Positions 26,338 through 36,132 of a stretch of DNA of 38,583 nucleotides are shown one piece after another. This DNA is from Pseudomonadota bacterium. Lineage in GTDB: Bacteria > Pseudomonadota > Gammaproteobacteria > Burkholderiales > Burkholderiaceae_C. Under the pieces are notes generated by a model. That model was not told where the DNA came from. It was given only the letters and a program-made list of their open reading frames with translations, and searched no databases. The DNA is taken from assembly GCA_021830925.1 (NCBI GenBank), contig JAKBNS010000176.1, forward strand, positions 1 through 38,583. Direction: 5' to 3'. The number at the start of each line of letters is the position of its first letter. Within the stretch, counting starts at the first letter, position 1. The position numbers and the translations under genes are program-made.

Positions 26338-27168
26338 TCAGTCGAGCATCGCCTGCAAGCCCTCGGTGAGTTCGGCCAGCGCGGGCATGCGCGCGTCGAT
26401 GCCCTCCAGCGACAGCCCCAGGCGCCGGCCCACGGCATCCGGGAACACGGCGGCGCGGTCCTCCGGCGTCGTGCCCTGCAGCTCGGCGCGCGCGCGCCAG
26501 GCCCCCAGGTGCACGCAGGCGGCGGGATCGGAGAATTCGCGTCCCTCCAGCGGCATGGGCACCTGGCGCAGCGCCATGACCATGGGCTCGGGGAAATGCC
26601 AGGTGCGCGCCAGTTCCGCGGCCACGTCGCCATGGTGGAAGCCCCACTCCTGGCGCTCCAGGCTCGCGCGCCCGGCGTCCAGCACGGATAGCCTGCCGTC
26701 CAGCGGCGCCACCTCCCGCGCCGCCGCGGCATGCAGATGCAGTTGCCCGATGCCGTGCATCAGCCCGACGGTGAACACGGTGTCGGGCTGCATGCCGGCC
26801 TCGCCGGCCAGCCAGCGCGCCGCGCAGGCCACGTACAGGTTGTAGCGCCAGAACTCCTGCAGGTCCATGCCCCGCGTATTGCGGAACGCGACGGCCATTC
26901 CGTTGCCCAGCACCAGGTTGCGCACCATCACGAAGCCCAGCATGCGCAAGGCGTCGTCGACGGAGCCGATGGTGCGCGAGAAATGGAAATAGGCGGAGTT
27001 GGCCAGGCGCAGCAACTTGGCGCTGAGCACGGGATCGGTGGAGATCTGCGCGGCCACGTCGATGAAGGAGACGTTCTCGTCGCTGAAGCTGCGCATGAGT
27101 TGCTGCGCGACCTTGGGTACCGTGGGGAGCTTGTGCGGCGGGTCCAGCAGGCTGCGCAGGGTCAACAT
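26338..27168 (-). CDS. HDOD-domain protein
   Basis: LPTVPKVAQQLMRSFSDENVSFIDVAAQISTDPVLSAKLLRLANSAYF...IGSVDDALRMLGFVMVRNLVLG; GLMHGIGQL. Confidence 0.92.
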   Translation of the reverse strand: MLTLRSLLDPPHKLPTVPKVAQQLMRSFSDENVSFIDVAAQISTDPVLSAKLLRLANSAYFHFSRTIGSVDDALRMLGFVMVRNLVLGNGMAVAFRNTRGMDLQEFWRYNLYVACAARWLAGEAGMQPDTVFTVGLMHGIGQLHLHAAAAREVAPLDGRLSVLDAGRASLERQEWGFHHGDVAAELARTWHFPEPMVMALRQVPMPLEGREFSDPAACVHLGAWRARAELQGTTPEDRAAVFPDAVGRRLGLSLEGIDARMPALAELTEGLQAMLD

Positions 27169-27198
27169 GGGCGTTCCGGTTCGATGTCGGGCGAGGCG

Positions 27199-29523
27199 TC
27201 AGCCGGCGGCCGGCTTGCGGCGTGTGCCGCGCGTACGCCGCGTGGCGGGCTTGGTTGTCGGAAGGGGCGCGGGCACGGGCGTTTCCAGCGCACCCGTGAG
27301 GCTGCGCGCCAGGCCGATCACGCGCTGCGCATCGGCCCCCAGGGTCCCCATGAGAAACTCGATGATCTCCGAGCGCGGGTTGTCCAGCGTGGGCTCGATC
27401 ATCATCACGGCCGCGGCCAGCGCCAGCGCCCGCTCGCGGGCCTCGCGATCGGGCAGCATGGATTCGAGGGCGTTGAGCGCCTCCACCGGCGCCACCGCGG
27501 TGATGCGCGCCTGCTCCTTGAGCACGCGGGTCCAGTCGATGTCGGCCGGCACGCCCTCGCGTCCCTGCGCGGGCATGCGCGCCAGCAGGCGGGCCAGACG
27601 CAGGCTGCGACGCTCGAAGGCTCCGATGGAGGCCATGCCCGCCAGCACGATGCGGCACACGGCTTGCGCGAAGCCGCCCTGCTCCACCTGCTCCAGCACC
27701 TGCGCGCGGGTCTGCTCGATGAACTGGCTCGCCCAGGCTCGCGCGCGTTCGGCGTCCGGCGCATCCGGCGCGAACCAGGCGCCCAGCCCGGCGGGCCCGT
27801 ACAGCTGGCGCGCCCAGGCCACCGCGAAGGCATCGCGCTGTTCGCGCAACCGATCCAGGTTCGCGCGCATCGCGGCATCCACGCGCCGCTGCGCGTTCAG
27901 CAAGGGGTTGCCGGGGCGCACGGACACGCGCCGGGCGCGCGCCTGCCGGGCCAGGCGGCGAATCGTCGGAGCCGCCGGCGCGGCATCGCTGAGCAGCTCG
28001 CGCTGCAGGCGCAGCGGATGCAGCCTTCCCGCGGCGTCGCCCATGCCCCGGTGCGCGAAAGCCCGCACCCAGGGGCGCATGCAGGCCTTGTACCACTGCG
28101 CGTTGAGCGCCGACACCTTGGCGATGCTGGAGAACAGCGCCTCCTCGTCGCGCCCCTCGGGGTTGAGGTCCAGGATGTCCTGCATGGTGCGGTGCTCGTA
28201 GTGCACGCTGTAGTCGCCCGGCTCCAGGCAGTCCCAGCGTTGCACGTCGACGCCGTCCTTGGACTGCAGTCTCATTTCGTACAGGCCGGGCGGGAGACTC
28301 TCGATCACGTCCAGGGAGCTCACCAACTGGTCGTGCTCCTTGCGCGCGATCTCGCCGCCCACGAAGATGCCCAGGTGCCCGACGCTCTCGTGCAGCACGT
28401 AGACGATGGTGCGCCCGGCCGCCGCGATGGCGCGCTCGTCGCCCCAGGTGTCGATGATCCAGTTCAGCGCCTGCGGCACCGGCGTGATGTTGTCGCCATG
28501 GGATGCGAACACCACGACCGGCGCGCGGATGGCGCGCAGGTCGATGGCACGCTCGCCGTCCCGCAATTCCCCACGCGCCAGTCGGTTGCCCACGAACAGG
28601 TCTTCGACGATGGTCTCGATCTCGGCGCCGGTCATGCGGAAATAGCCTCCCCACCACCGCTCGAAATCCAGGAAGCGTGGAGCTTCGCTGTCCACCTCGG
28701 ACCACAGCTTGTAGTAGCGGCTCCACAAGGTGTTGGCAGGGTTGAGCCTTTCGAAATTGTCCACCAGATGCGCGCCGTCGAAGCGGTCGGCGCCCAGGTC
28801 GGCGGCCAGCGAGGCCAGCCAGGTGCCTCCCAGTGCCGACCCCGCGTAGCGCATCGGGTTCAAGGTCGAGGCCCCCGCCCAGTACGACAGCGGCGCACCC
28901 ACCACCATCAGCGGGCCGAACAACTCGGGACGCGCGGCGTCGAGTGCCATCATGGCCCAGCCGGCCTGACAATTTCCCACGACCACCGGCCGTGCGCCGC
29001 ACGCCGCATGACGCGCGCCCACCTCCTCCAGGAACCGCGCCTGCGCGTGCATCACGTCCCGCAGGGTCTGGCCCTCCTCGGGCTGGGGGCGAAAGGTCAC
29101 GAAATACACCGGGTGCCCGGCGCGCATGGCCACCCCGACCTCGGAATCGTTCTTGAAACCGCCGATGCCCGGCCCATGCCCGGCGCGCGGGTCCACCACC
29201 ACGAGCGGGCGCAGGTCCTCCCGCGCCGGCAGATCCTTCGGCGGAATCACCCGCAGCAACGCGTAGTTGCAGGGGCGTTCGAAGCTCGCGCCGTCGAGCA
29301 CCAGTTCATGCTCGAACTTGAGCAGCGCGGGAGTTCCTCGCTCCAGGTGCTCCCGATAGGCGTTGCCCCGATCGAGCAGGGCATCCAGGAACAGCGCGGT
29401 GCGCTGCGCCGCATCCGCCCAGTATTCCCGCACATCCTCCGGCGTGGGCAGGCGCTGCCGGGCCGACTCGTCCGAGGCGGTCGAGGCTGGCGCGGAAGGC
29501 GGCGACTTTCTGCGGCTGGGCAT
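27199..29523 (-). CDS. DUF3141-type alpha/beta-hydrolase-like protein (PHA synthase-related)
   Basis: LVVVDPRAGHGPGIGGFKNDSEVGVAMRAGHPVYFVTFRPQPEEGQTLRDV...VVVGNCQAGWAMM (GxCxG). Confidence 0.85.
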   Translation of the reverse strand: MPSRRKSPPSAPASTASDESARQRLPTPEDVREYWADAAQRTALFLDALLDRGNAYREHLERGTPALLKFEHELVLDGASFERPCNYALLRVIPPKDLPAREDLRPLVVVDPRAGHGPGIGGFKNDSEVGVAMRAGHPVYFVTFRPQPEEGQTLRDVMHAQARFLEEVGARHAACGARPVVVGNCQAGWAMMALDAARPELFGPLMVVGAPLSYWAGASTLNPMRYAGSALGGTWLASLAADLGADRFDGAHLVDNFERLNPANTLWSRYYKLWSEVDSEAPRFLDFERWWGGYFRMTGAEIETIVEDLFVGNRLARGELRDGERAIDLRAIRAPVVVFASHGDNITPVPQALNWIIDTWGDERAIAAAGRTIVYVLHESVGHLGIFVGGEIARKEHDQLVSSLDVIESLPPGLYEMRLQSKDGVDVQRWDCLEPGDYSVHYEHRTMQDILDLNPEGRDEEALFSSIAKVSALNAQWYKACMRPWVRAFAHRGMGDAAGRLHPLRLQRELLSDAAPAAPTIRRLARQARARRVSVRPGNPLLNAQRRVDAAMRANLDRLREQRDAFAVAWARQLYGPAGLGAWFAPDAPDAERARAWASQFIEQTRAQVLEQVEQGGFAQAVCRIVLAGMASIGAFERRSLRLARLLARMPAQGREGVPADIDWTRVLKEQARITAVAPVEALNALESMLPDREARERALALAAAVMMIEPTLDNPRSEIIEFLMGTLGADAQRVIGLARSLTGALETPVPAPLPTTKPATRRTRGTRRKPAAG

Positions 29524-29940
29524 CGCTGGGTCCTCGAACGCGGGGACGCGCCGCGTGCGGCGGCGCGCCCGGAATGCCCGGCCTGCCCGTTCGGACAGGC
29601 GCCGGGCCGTGGTCCTTCGATGGGCTCGATGGTAGGACGCGCAGCCCCGAGCCGGCAACGCCTGGGGTGCACGGCGCTACTGGAGCGCCAGCTCGAGCGA
29701 CGCGCGGAACTGCCTGCCAGGCCGAGAGCGCCGGCACTGTGGCATGCTGCGAGCCATGCCGACGTCCATGAGAGCGCCCCCAGGGCCGGGCTGCGCCCAG
29801 CCCGCTCCACCTCGCAGCCTGCAGGCTGCTCGGATTCGGCAGGCGCGCGGCTGTGCGCAGGCACAGCCACTGGTCCCGCCTCATCCCCCGTGGGGGTCGA
29901 AAAACTTGGGGCGGCCCTGCGTTTTCGCGTGAGGACATCG

Positions 29941-30957
29941 ATGAGACTCGACCGCCTGCGCGGAAATCGCGGCGCTGCCTTGAACCTGGGATTGCAGGGC
30001 GGCGGCGCGCACGGCGCATTCACCTGGGGCGTGCTCGACGCGCTGCTCGAGCATGGGCGCTGGGACGTCCACGCGCTCAGCGGAAGCAGCGCGGGCGCGC
30101 TCAACGCGGTGATGCTGGCGCAGGGCCTGCGGCAAGGCGGCCCCGATGCCGCGCGCGAACTCCTGCAGCGCTTCTGGACCGGGCTCGCCGCGTGCATGCC
30201 CGCCACCTGGGTTTCCCACACGGGCGAGGATCTCGGCCTGGGCGCGCCGCTGCGCATGGCGCTGCAGTGGGCGCAGTGGCTTTCACCCTACCAGTTCAAC
30301 CCGCTGGACCTGAATCCGCTGCGCGAGCTGCTCGCCGATCTGGTCGACTTCGATCTCCTGCGCGACCCCGGCGCACCGCGCCTGTACATCGGCGCCACGC
30401 ACGCAGGGAGCGGACGTCTGAAGCTGTTTCGCAACGTCGATCTGAGCCTGCAGGCGCTGCTGGCCTCCACCTGCCTGCCCAACGTGCATCACGCGGTGGA
30501 GATCGACGGCCAGCCCTATTGGGACGGTGGTTTCGCCGCCAACCCGCCGTTGATGCCCCTGGTGTTCGAACAAGGCTGCGCCGACACCGTGCTGGTGCTT
30601 CTGAGCCCGCTGGACCTCGGGCCCGCGCCGCGCAGCGCCGAGGGCATACGCTCGCGCATGCTGGAACTGGCCTTCAACGGTCCGCTGGTGCGCGAACTCC
30701 AGCTGCTGCGCGAGGCACGGCGCCAGCTCGCGGGCAGCGTGTGGCCCTGCGGGCGCCTGCCGCGGCGCCTGGCGCGTGCCAGGCTGCACTGCATCGATGC
30801 CGGCGAGGCCCTGCAGGAGCTCGACGGCCACAGCCGCATGGTGATTCACCTGGGCTTTTTCCAGCGCCTGCGCGATCACGGACGCGAACAGGCGCAGCGC
30901 TGGATACGCCAACACGGCCCGGCGCTCGGGCACCGGTCGAGCATGCCCGACGAGTGA
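29941..30957 (+). CDS. patatin-like phospholipase
   Basis: LNLGLQGGGAHGAFTWGVLDALLE, ALSGSSAGALNAVM (GxSxG), YWDGGFAANPP (DGG). Confidence 0.93.
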   Translation: MRLDRLRGNRGAALNLGLQGGGAHGAFTWGVLDALLEHGRWDVHALSGSSAGALNAVMLAQGLRQGGPDAARELLQRFWTGLAACMPATWVSHTGEDLGLGAPLRMALQWAQWLSPYQFNPLDLNPLRELLADLVDFDLLRDPGAPRLYIGATHAGSGRLKLFRNVDLSLQALLASTCLPNVHHAVEIDGQPYWDGGFAANPPLMPLVFEQGCADTVLVLLSPLDLGPAPRSAEGIRSRMLELAFNGPLVRELQLLREARRQLAGSVWPCGRLPRRLARARLHCIDAGEALQELDGHSRMVIHLGFFQRLRDHGREQAQRWIRQHGPALGHRSSMPDE

Positions 30958-31027
30958 CCGACAATCGCCATCGACGCCGGCCCTGCCAGACAGCCGGCCC
31001 ACCGCCTCCCAATCCCGAAGGAAAACG

Positions 31028-31429
31028 ATGATCGTCTATGCGCAAGAGCCCGAGTTGAGCGCGGAGGAATTCCGCCAGGTGCTGGTCGCCTCGACCCTGG
31101 GCGAACGCAGGCCGGTCGACGATCTCGATCGCCTGGAGCGGATGCTGCGCCATGCGGACCTCGTGATCACCGCTCGCCACGAGTCGCGGCTGGTCGGGGT
31201 GTCGCGCGCGGTGACCGATTTCTCCTACTGCTGCTATTTGTCGGACCTGGCCGTCGATGCCGCGTACCAGCGCCAGGGAATCGGCCGCCGCCTGATCGAC
31301 GAAACGCGCCGACTGGCGGGCGAGCAGGCGACCCTGATCCTGGTCGCGGCCCCCGCGGCCGAGAGCTACTACCCGCGCATCGGCATGAAGCACCTGGCCA
31401 GTTGCTGGGCGATCCCGCGGGCGCGCTGA
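31028..31429 (+). CDS. GNAT-family N-acetyltransferase
   Basis: CCYLSDLAVDAAYQRQGIGRRLIDETRRLAGEQATLILVAAPAAESYYPRIGM. Confidence 0.9.
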   Translation: MIVYAQEPELSAEEFRQVLVASTLGERRPVDDLDRLERMLRHADLVITARHESRLVGVSRAVTDFSYCCYLSDLAVDAAYQRQGIGRRLIDETRRLAGEQATLILVAAPAAESYYPRIGMKHLASCWAIPRAR

Positions 31430-31484
31430 CCGGCCGTCGCCCCCCTGTCGGCCGGCTGGCGAAGTAGCGCGGGCGCCCGCGGCG

Positions 31485-32378
31485 TCAGGCGAGCTGCGCC
31501 TGAACGTCCATGCTGCGCAGGCTGTCCCAGCATCGCCGCAGGCGCGCCACCAGTTCCGCGCTGGCGGGCACGAAGGGCAGGCGCAATTCCGGCTCGCAGT
31601 ACCCCAGATGCGCCAGCAGCGCCTTGAGGGGCGCGGGGTTGGGCTCGGCGAACAGTTCGGCCACCATGGGCTGCAGCGCGACCGCGATGCGGCGCGCGCG
31701 TGCGAGTTCACCGGCGCGCAGCAGATCGAACATGCGCACATGCCAGTGCGGAAGAATGTGCGCGGCGGCGGCGATCGTGCCGTGGGCGCCCAGGCAAAGG
31801 GCCGCGAAGTTCTGGCCGTCGTCGCCCGAGAACACGCACAAGCCGGCTTCGTGAACCAGCCGGAGCATGCGTTCGACGCTGCCGCCGCACTCCTTGATCC
31901 CGACCACCCGCGGGTCCCGCGCCAGGGCCCGCAGGGTTTCCAGTTCGACGTTCACGCCCGTGCGGTACGGAATGTTGTAGACCAGGATCGGCAGGTCCGC
32001 GGCCTGCGCGACGGCTTCGATGTGCCGCCGCACGCCGTCCTGGCCGGGACGCACGTATGGCGGTGGGGTCACCAGCAAGCCGTCGGGCCGAAGCGCGGCC
32101 AGGGCTCGCGCCCGCTCCACGGCGGCGGAGGTCGCGGCCTGGGATAGCCCCAGCACGACCGGGAGCTTCGGAACCGCCTCGCGCAGGGTGTTGAACACCC
32201 CCTCCTGCTCCGCGGGCGTCAACAGCGCGCCCTCGCCCGTGGTGGCGCCGGCCACCAGACCGGCCACGCCATGCGCCTGCAGGTGAGTCGCCAGCCGCGC
32301 CAGCGCGGCACGATCCACCTCGCCGCGCCGAAACGGTGTCACGATGGGAACCCAGATGCCTTGCGCAACCTGATGCAT
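31485..32378 (-). CDS. dapA: dihydrodipicolinate synthase family (4-hydroxy-tetrahydrodipicolinate synthase)
   Basis: IWVPIVTPFRRGEVDRAALARL...GATTGEGALLT...LVYNIPYRTGVNV...VVGIKECGG. Confidence 0.9.
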   Translation of the reverse strand: MHQVAQGIWVPIVTPFRRGEVDRAALARLATHLQAHGVAGLVAGATTGEGALLTPAEQEGVFNTLREAVPKLPVVLGLSQAATSAAVERARALAALRPDGLLVTPPPYVRPGQDGVRRHIEAVAQAADLPILVYNIPYRTGVNVELETLRALARDPRVVGIKECGGSVERMLRLVHEAGLCVFSGDDGQNFAALCLGAHGTIAAAAHILPHWHVRMFDLLRAGELARARRIAVALQPMVAELFAEPNPAPLKALLAHLGYCEPELRLPFVPASAELVARLRRCWDSLRSMDVQAQLA

Positions 32379-32619
32379 GCCAAACCTCCTCGAGAAACGA
32401 TGCTTGGGAATCGTTCCGCGGCGCAGGGCCGAGGCGAGGCTGGGTTCGAAGGCAAGGCAATCCGCAACCATCCCGTCCGGCTCCGCGCCTGACGGGACGC
32501 GACATCCCCGTCAGTGGAGACGCCGTTCTTGGGATTTCAGCCCACGCGCATGCCGTACCGCCGTCGCGGCTGCGACGGCCGAGCAGTCGGGATGCATCGG
32601 GCGCACGGGCATGGGAGTT

Positions 32620-33822
32620 TCAATGGGCCGAGGCCGAAGTGTATTCCGGGGCCGTACCTGCTGGCCAATCCGACGCGGTCATCGGCACCGGCAGGCTTAC
32701 CACCACCTTCCTGGCGGAGACTCCCTGGGCCAGTCGCTGCATGGCCGCGGGGATGGCTTCGAGTCCCGTCCCGGCCACCAGGGGCCGCGGCGCGGCCTGA
32801 AACCGCCCCGAGGCCAGCGCCGGCTCGAGGAAATCCTCGAACAACCGCGCCCCCCAGGGGTCGTGGATCACCGCGGTTCCCCAGATCGAGCTGGTGCGCA
32901 CCGCGCGCAGGCGTGCGCGCAGGGCCAGACCCGCGAAACCCAGGGCCAGGCGCGGCAGACGCCCGAGGTTCCAGCGAAACTGGGCCTCGAGCGGCGCATC
33001 GACGAGGGATACGGGCACGCTCGCCATGGCTACCCGCCGGGCCCCGGCGCAGCGCCCTGCCACGTCGATGCAGGCACCGCCGGCGCCGACGGCCACGCAC
33101 AGCACGCCCGCCAGCGGGGAGCCGCCGATCGCCTCCACCACCCTGGCAGCCGCCGCCGGGTCGTGGTAATCGACGCAGGCCGTGGCGCCCAGGCTCCGGG
33201 CATGCTCGAAGTTGTGCGCGGAGCAGGTCGCGATCACCCGATACCCGGCGGCCGCCGCGAGCTGCACCGCGCAACTGCCCACGCTGGTGGCCGCCCCCCA
33301 CACCAGCACGCTGTCGCCGCACGCCGGGCTCACGCGGTCCGGCGAAGGCCGCCGCAGCCCGAGGTGCCCGGACAGGAACAGTCCGCAGGCCGCGGTGGCG
33401 AAGGCCAGGGGCAGCACCGCGGCCTGCTCGAAGGCCAGTCCCGGCGGCATGCGCGCGGCGCAGGCCTCGCGCAGGATCACGCATTCCTGGAACGCGCCCT
33501 CGACGGGCCGGTTCGCGGCCTTTTCGACCCCCAGGGCCAGACCCAGCACGCGATCCCCGGGCGCGAAGCGCGAGACGCCGGGCCCGACCGCCAGCACCTC
33601 CCCCGCGAGGTCCGAACCGAGCACGGCCGGGTAGCGCAGCCACGGAGTCACGAGACTGCCCAGGGACTGCACGATGCCGTCGAAGGGATTGATGGCGACG
33701 GCGCGGTTGCGCACCAGGATTTCTCCGCGGCCGGGTGCGGTGCGCGGGGCCTGGTCGACGCGAAGGGGCTGGCGCGCGGCGTGCAGCCAGGCGGCGCGGG
33801 GGTTCGTGGAAGGCATGTGCAT
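32620..33822 (-). CDS. medium-chain dehydrogenase/reductase (zinc-binding ADH family)
   Basis: PAVLGSDLAGEVLAVGPGVSRFAPGDRVLGL...DSVLVWGAATSVGSCAVQLAAAAGYRVIATCSAHNFEHARSLGA. Confidence 0.9.
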   Translation of the reverse strand: MHMPSTNPRAAWLHAARQPLRVDQAPRTAPGRGEILVRNRAVAINPFDGIVQSLGSLVTPWLRYPAVLGSDLAGEVLAVGPGVSRFAPGDRVLGLALGVEKAANRPVEGAFQECVILREACAARMPPGLAFEQAAVLPLAFATAACGLFLSGHLGLRRPSPDRVSPACGDSVLVWGAATSVGSCAVQLAAAAGYRVIATCSAHNFEHARSLGATACVDYHDPAAAARVVEAIGGSPLAGVLCVAVGAGGACIDVAGRCAGARRVAMASVPVSLVDAPLEAQFRWNLGRLPRLALGFAGLALRARLRAVRTSSIWGTAVIHDPWGARLFEDFLEPALASGRFQAAPRPLVAGTGLEAIPAAMQRLAQGVSARKVVVSLPVPMTASDWPAGTAPEYTSASAH

Positions 33823-33943
33823 GGTTTCGCTGGACAAGGCCTCCTGCGCATCGCGGAGGCCTGGATGGCCAGACTCTAGGCCACGAGTCATGAACGATCT
33901 ACGATGAAACGTCCGTATTTCTTTCTTGTTCGTTCAGACCGCC

Positions 33944-34858
33944 ATGGACCCACTTTCCGAGGTGATTCGCCTTTCGCGCCCGCGCAGCTATGCGGTCGGC
34001 GCCACCGACGTGGGTGCGCCCGCAGCCATCGCCTTTGCCGCGCATGAGGGCATGTTCCTGTACTGCGTGGCTTGCGGCGAGTGCCTGCTCCAGGTCGGCG
34101 ACGAGCAGCCCGTCACGACTCTGCGGGCGGGAGACTGCGTGGTGCTGCCCAGTGGACGCCCCTTCGTGCTGGCCAGCAACCTGGGGCTCGCGCGCACCGA
34201 AGCGGCGGCGGTCTTCGCCCATCGCCCGAACGGATCCATCGGCACCTGGAACGGCGGGGGCGACTGCAGCATGCTCGCGGCGCACGTGCAGTTCGACAGC
34301 AGCTTCGCACGCTTTCTGTTCGAGAAGCTTCCCCCCGTGGTGCGCGTCGGGGACGCGTCCGCGAGGTTCGCGCTGAGAGGCTGCATCGAGCAGATGATGG
34401 AGGAATTGCAGGCGGCCCTGCCGGGCCACGAACTCGTGGTCGAGCACCTCGTGCACATCGCGCTGGTCAAGGTGCTGCGCCTGTACCTCGCCGAGTCCGC
34501 CCGACAGGCCTCGAGCTGGCTGGGAGCGCTGGGCGATGCGCGGCTGGCCCCGGTGATCTCGGCCATGCAGGAGCGGCCCGCCCATGGGTGGACGGTGGCC
34601 TCGCTGGCCCGACTGGCCGCCATGTCGCGCACGGCCTTCGCCACCCGCTTCAAGGCGGCGAGCGGAATGGCTCCGCTGGACTTCCTCACCGAACTGCGCA
34701 TGCGCATGGCCGCGCACATGCTCGGGCAGGCACGCGCTCGCGTGACGGACGTGGCGCACGCCGTGGGTTACGAAAGCCAGAGCGGCTTCTCGACCGCATT
34801 CCGGCGCGTGATGGGACAGTCCCCGCGGCACTTCGTGCGTGCCCGAGGCGTGAAGTGA
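33944..34858 (+). CDS. AraC-family transcriptional regulator
   Basis: WTVASLARLAAMSRTAFATRFKAASGMAPLDFLTELRMRMAAHMLGQARARVTDVAHAVGYESQSGFSTAFRRVMGQSPRHF. Confidence 0.95.
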   Translation: MDPLSEVIRLSRPRSYAVGATDVGAPAAIAFAAHEGMFLYCVACGECLLQVGDEQPVTTLRAGDCVVLPSGRPFVLASNLGLARTEAAAVFAHRPNGSIGTWNGGGDCSMLAAHVQFDSSFARFLFEKLPPVVRVGDASARFALRGCIEQMMEELQAALPGHELVVEHLVHIALVKVLRLYLAESARQASSWLGALGDARLAPVISAMQERPAHGWTVASLARLAAMSRTAFATRFKAASGMAPLDFLTELRMRMAAHMLGQARARVTDVAHAVGYESQSGFSTAFRRVMGQSPRHFVRARGVK

Positions 34859-34962
34859 ATGGCGCGCGCAAGCTCTATGATCCGCCCGGCCTCCGGCGCA
34901 CGCGCGACGGATGGGTGCCCGCCCACGGCGGGACGGTGTCTGGCGACGTTCGGGAGAAACCC

Positions 34963-35667
34963 ATGAGCCACGGCTCGGGAGCAGGAAATTCGCTTTGTGG
35001 CGTTTGCGGCAAGCCCTTCCCCAAGGCAGGCCTGATTCCCGGCGTGCTGGTTCGCGAACCGGTGGCCGAGCAGATCCGCCGCGATCACCCGGACTGGGAC
35101 GACAGCAAGTCGATTTGCCGAAGCGACCTGGCCCTGTACCGGACCCGCCACGTGCAGGACCTGCTGCAGTCGGAGCGTGGCGAACTGACCGCGCTGGACG
35201 AGGAGGTTCTCGACAGCCTGCGCACCCACCAGGTCCTCAGCGCGAACGCGGAGACCGAGTTCGAACAGAAGTGGACCTACGGCGAACAGCTGGCGGATCG
35301 CATCGCCACCTTCGGCGGAAGCTGGACCTTCCTGATCATCTTCACGGGGTTCCTGCTGACCTGGATCGCCGTCAACTCCGCCGTGCTGTTCTGGCACCCC
35401 GTGGATCCCTACCCCTACATCCTGCTGAACCTTATGCTGTCCTGCCTTGCCGCGGCGCAGGCTCCGGTCATCATGATGAGCCAGAACCGGCAGGAGGCCA
35501 AGGACCGACTCAGGGCACGCAACGACTACCTCGTGAACCTCAAGGCGGAACTGGAGATCCGGCATCTGCACGAGAAGATCGACCACCTCCTGTCTCATCA
35601 ATGGGGCCGCCTGGTGGAAATCCAGGAGGTGCAGATCGATCTGCTCAACGAACTGCGGCGCAGATGA
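34963..35667 (+). CDS. DUF1003 family membrane protein
   Basis: ADRIATFGGSWTFLIIFTGFLLTWIAVNSAVLFWHPVDPYPYILLNLMLSCLAAAQAPVIMMSQNRQEAKDRLRARNDYLVNLKAELEI. Confidence 0.93.
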   Translation: MSHGSGAGNSLCGVCGKPFPKAGLIPGVLVREPVAEQIRRDHPDWDDSKSICRSDLALYRTRHVQDLLQSERGELTALDEEVLDSLRTHQVLSANAETEFEQKWTYGEQLADRIATFGGSWTFLIIFTGFLLTWIAVNSAVLFWHPVDPYPYILLNLMLSCLAAAQAPVIMMSQNRQEAKDRLRARNDYLVNLKAELEIRHLHEKIDHLLSHQWGRLVEIQEVQIDLLNELRRR

Positions 35668-35703
35668 GCGGCACCCGCGCGCGGCCGTGCGGCAAGTCGA
35701 CCC

Positions 35704-36123
35704 TCAGCCACTCGTCCCACCCGGGCGAGGCAGGATCCACTGCGTCTGGGTGGTGAGCGCCACGAGCCTGCCTTCTTCTGTCGATACGCGGGTCAGCCAG
35801 ATCACGGTGCTGCGTCCGCGATGGACGAGCTCGGCCCGCCCCACGAGCCGGGCGCCGACCGGTGCCGGCGCGACGAAACTGGTCTTGCTCTCGAGCGTGG
35901 AGGTCATGCCGCCCCGCGGCAGATGCGCCAGGGTCGCGAGCGCGCCCAGCGTATCGGCGAAGGCGACGATGGCGCCGCCGTGCGCGACATCCCGGACCGT
36001 GCACAGCCCAGACGCCACCTGCAGGCTCCCGACCACCCGCTCCGGCCCGGCCTCGTCCACCTCGATGCCCAGCAGTCTCGCGAAAGGCACGTCGTTACGC
36101 CGATACCAATCGATCAGGTCCAT
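35704..36123 (-). CDS. PaaI-type hotdog thioesterase
   Basis: VRDVAHGGAIVAFADTLGALATLAHLPRGGMTSTLESKTSFVAPAPVGARLVG. Confidence 0.9.
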   Translation of the reverse strand: MDLIDWYRRNDVPFARLLGIEVDEAGPERVVGSLQVASGLCTVRDVAHGGAIVAFADTLGALATLAHLPRGGMTSTLESKTSFVAPAPVGARLVGRAELVHRGRSTVIWLTRVSTEEGRLVALTTQTQWILPRPGGTSG

Positions 36124-36132
36124 CTCGTGGCC

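Noticed and set aside
26500-26560. HDOD protein as an active HD phosphodiesterase
   Set aside because: HDOD domains lack catalytic HD activity; here the motif reads GLMHGIGQL, consistent with a non-catalytic signalling role.
26731-29940. Upstream extension of the patatin ORF to 1408 aa
   Set aside because: The upstream part is antisense to HDOD and DUF3141 genes and has no domain character; the patatin motifs begin just after the ATG at 29941.
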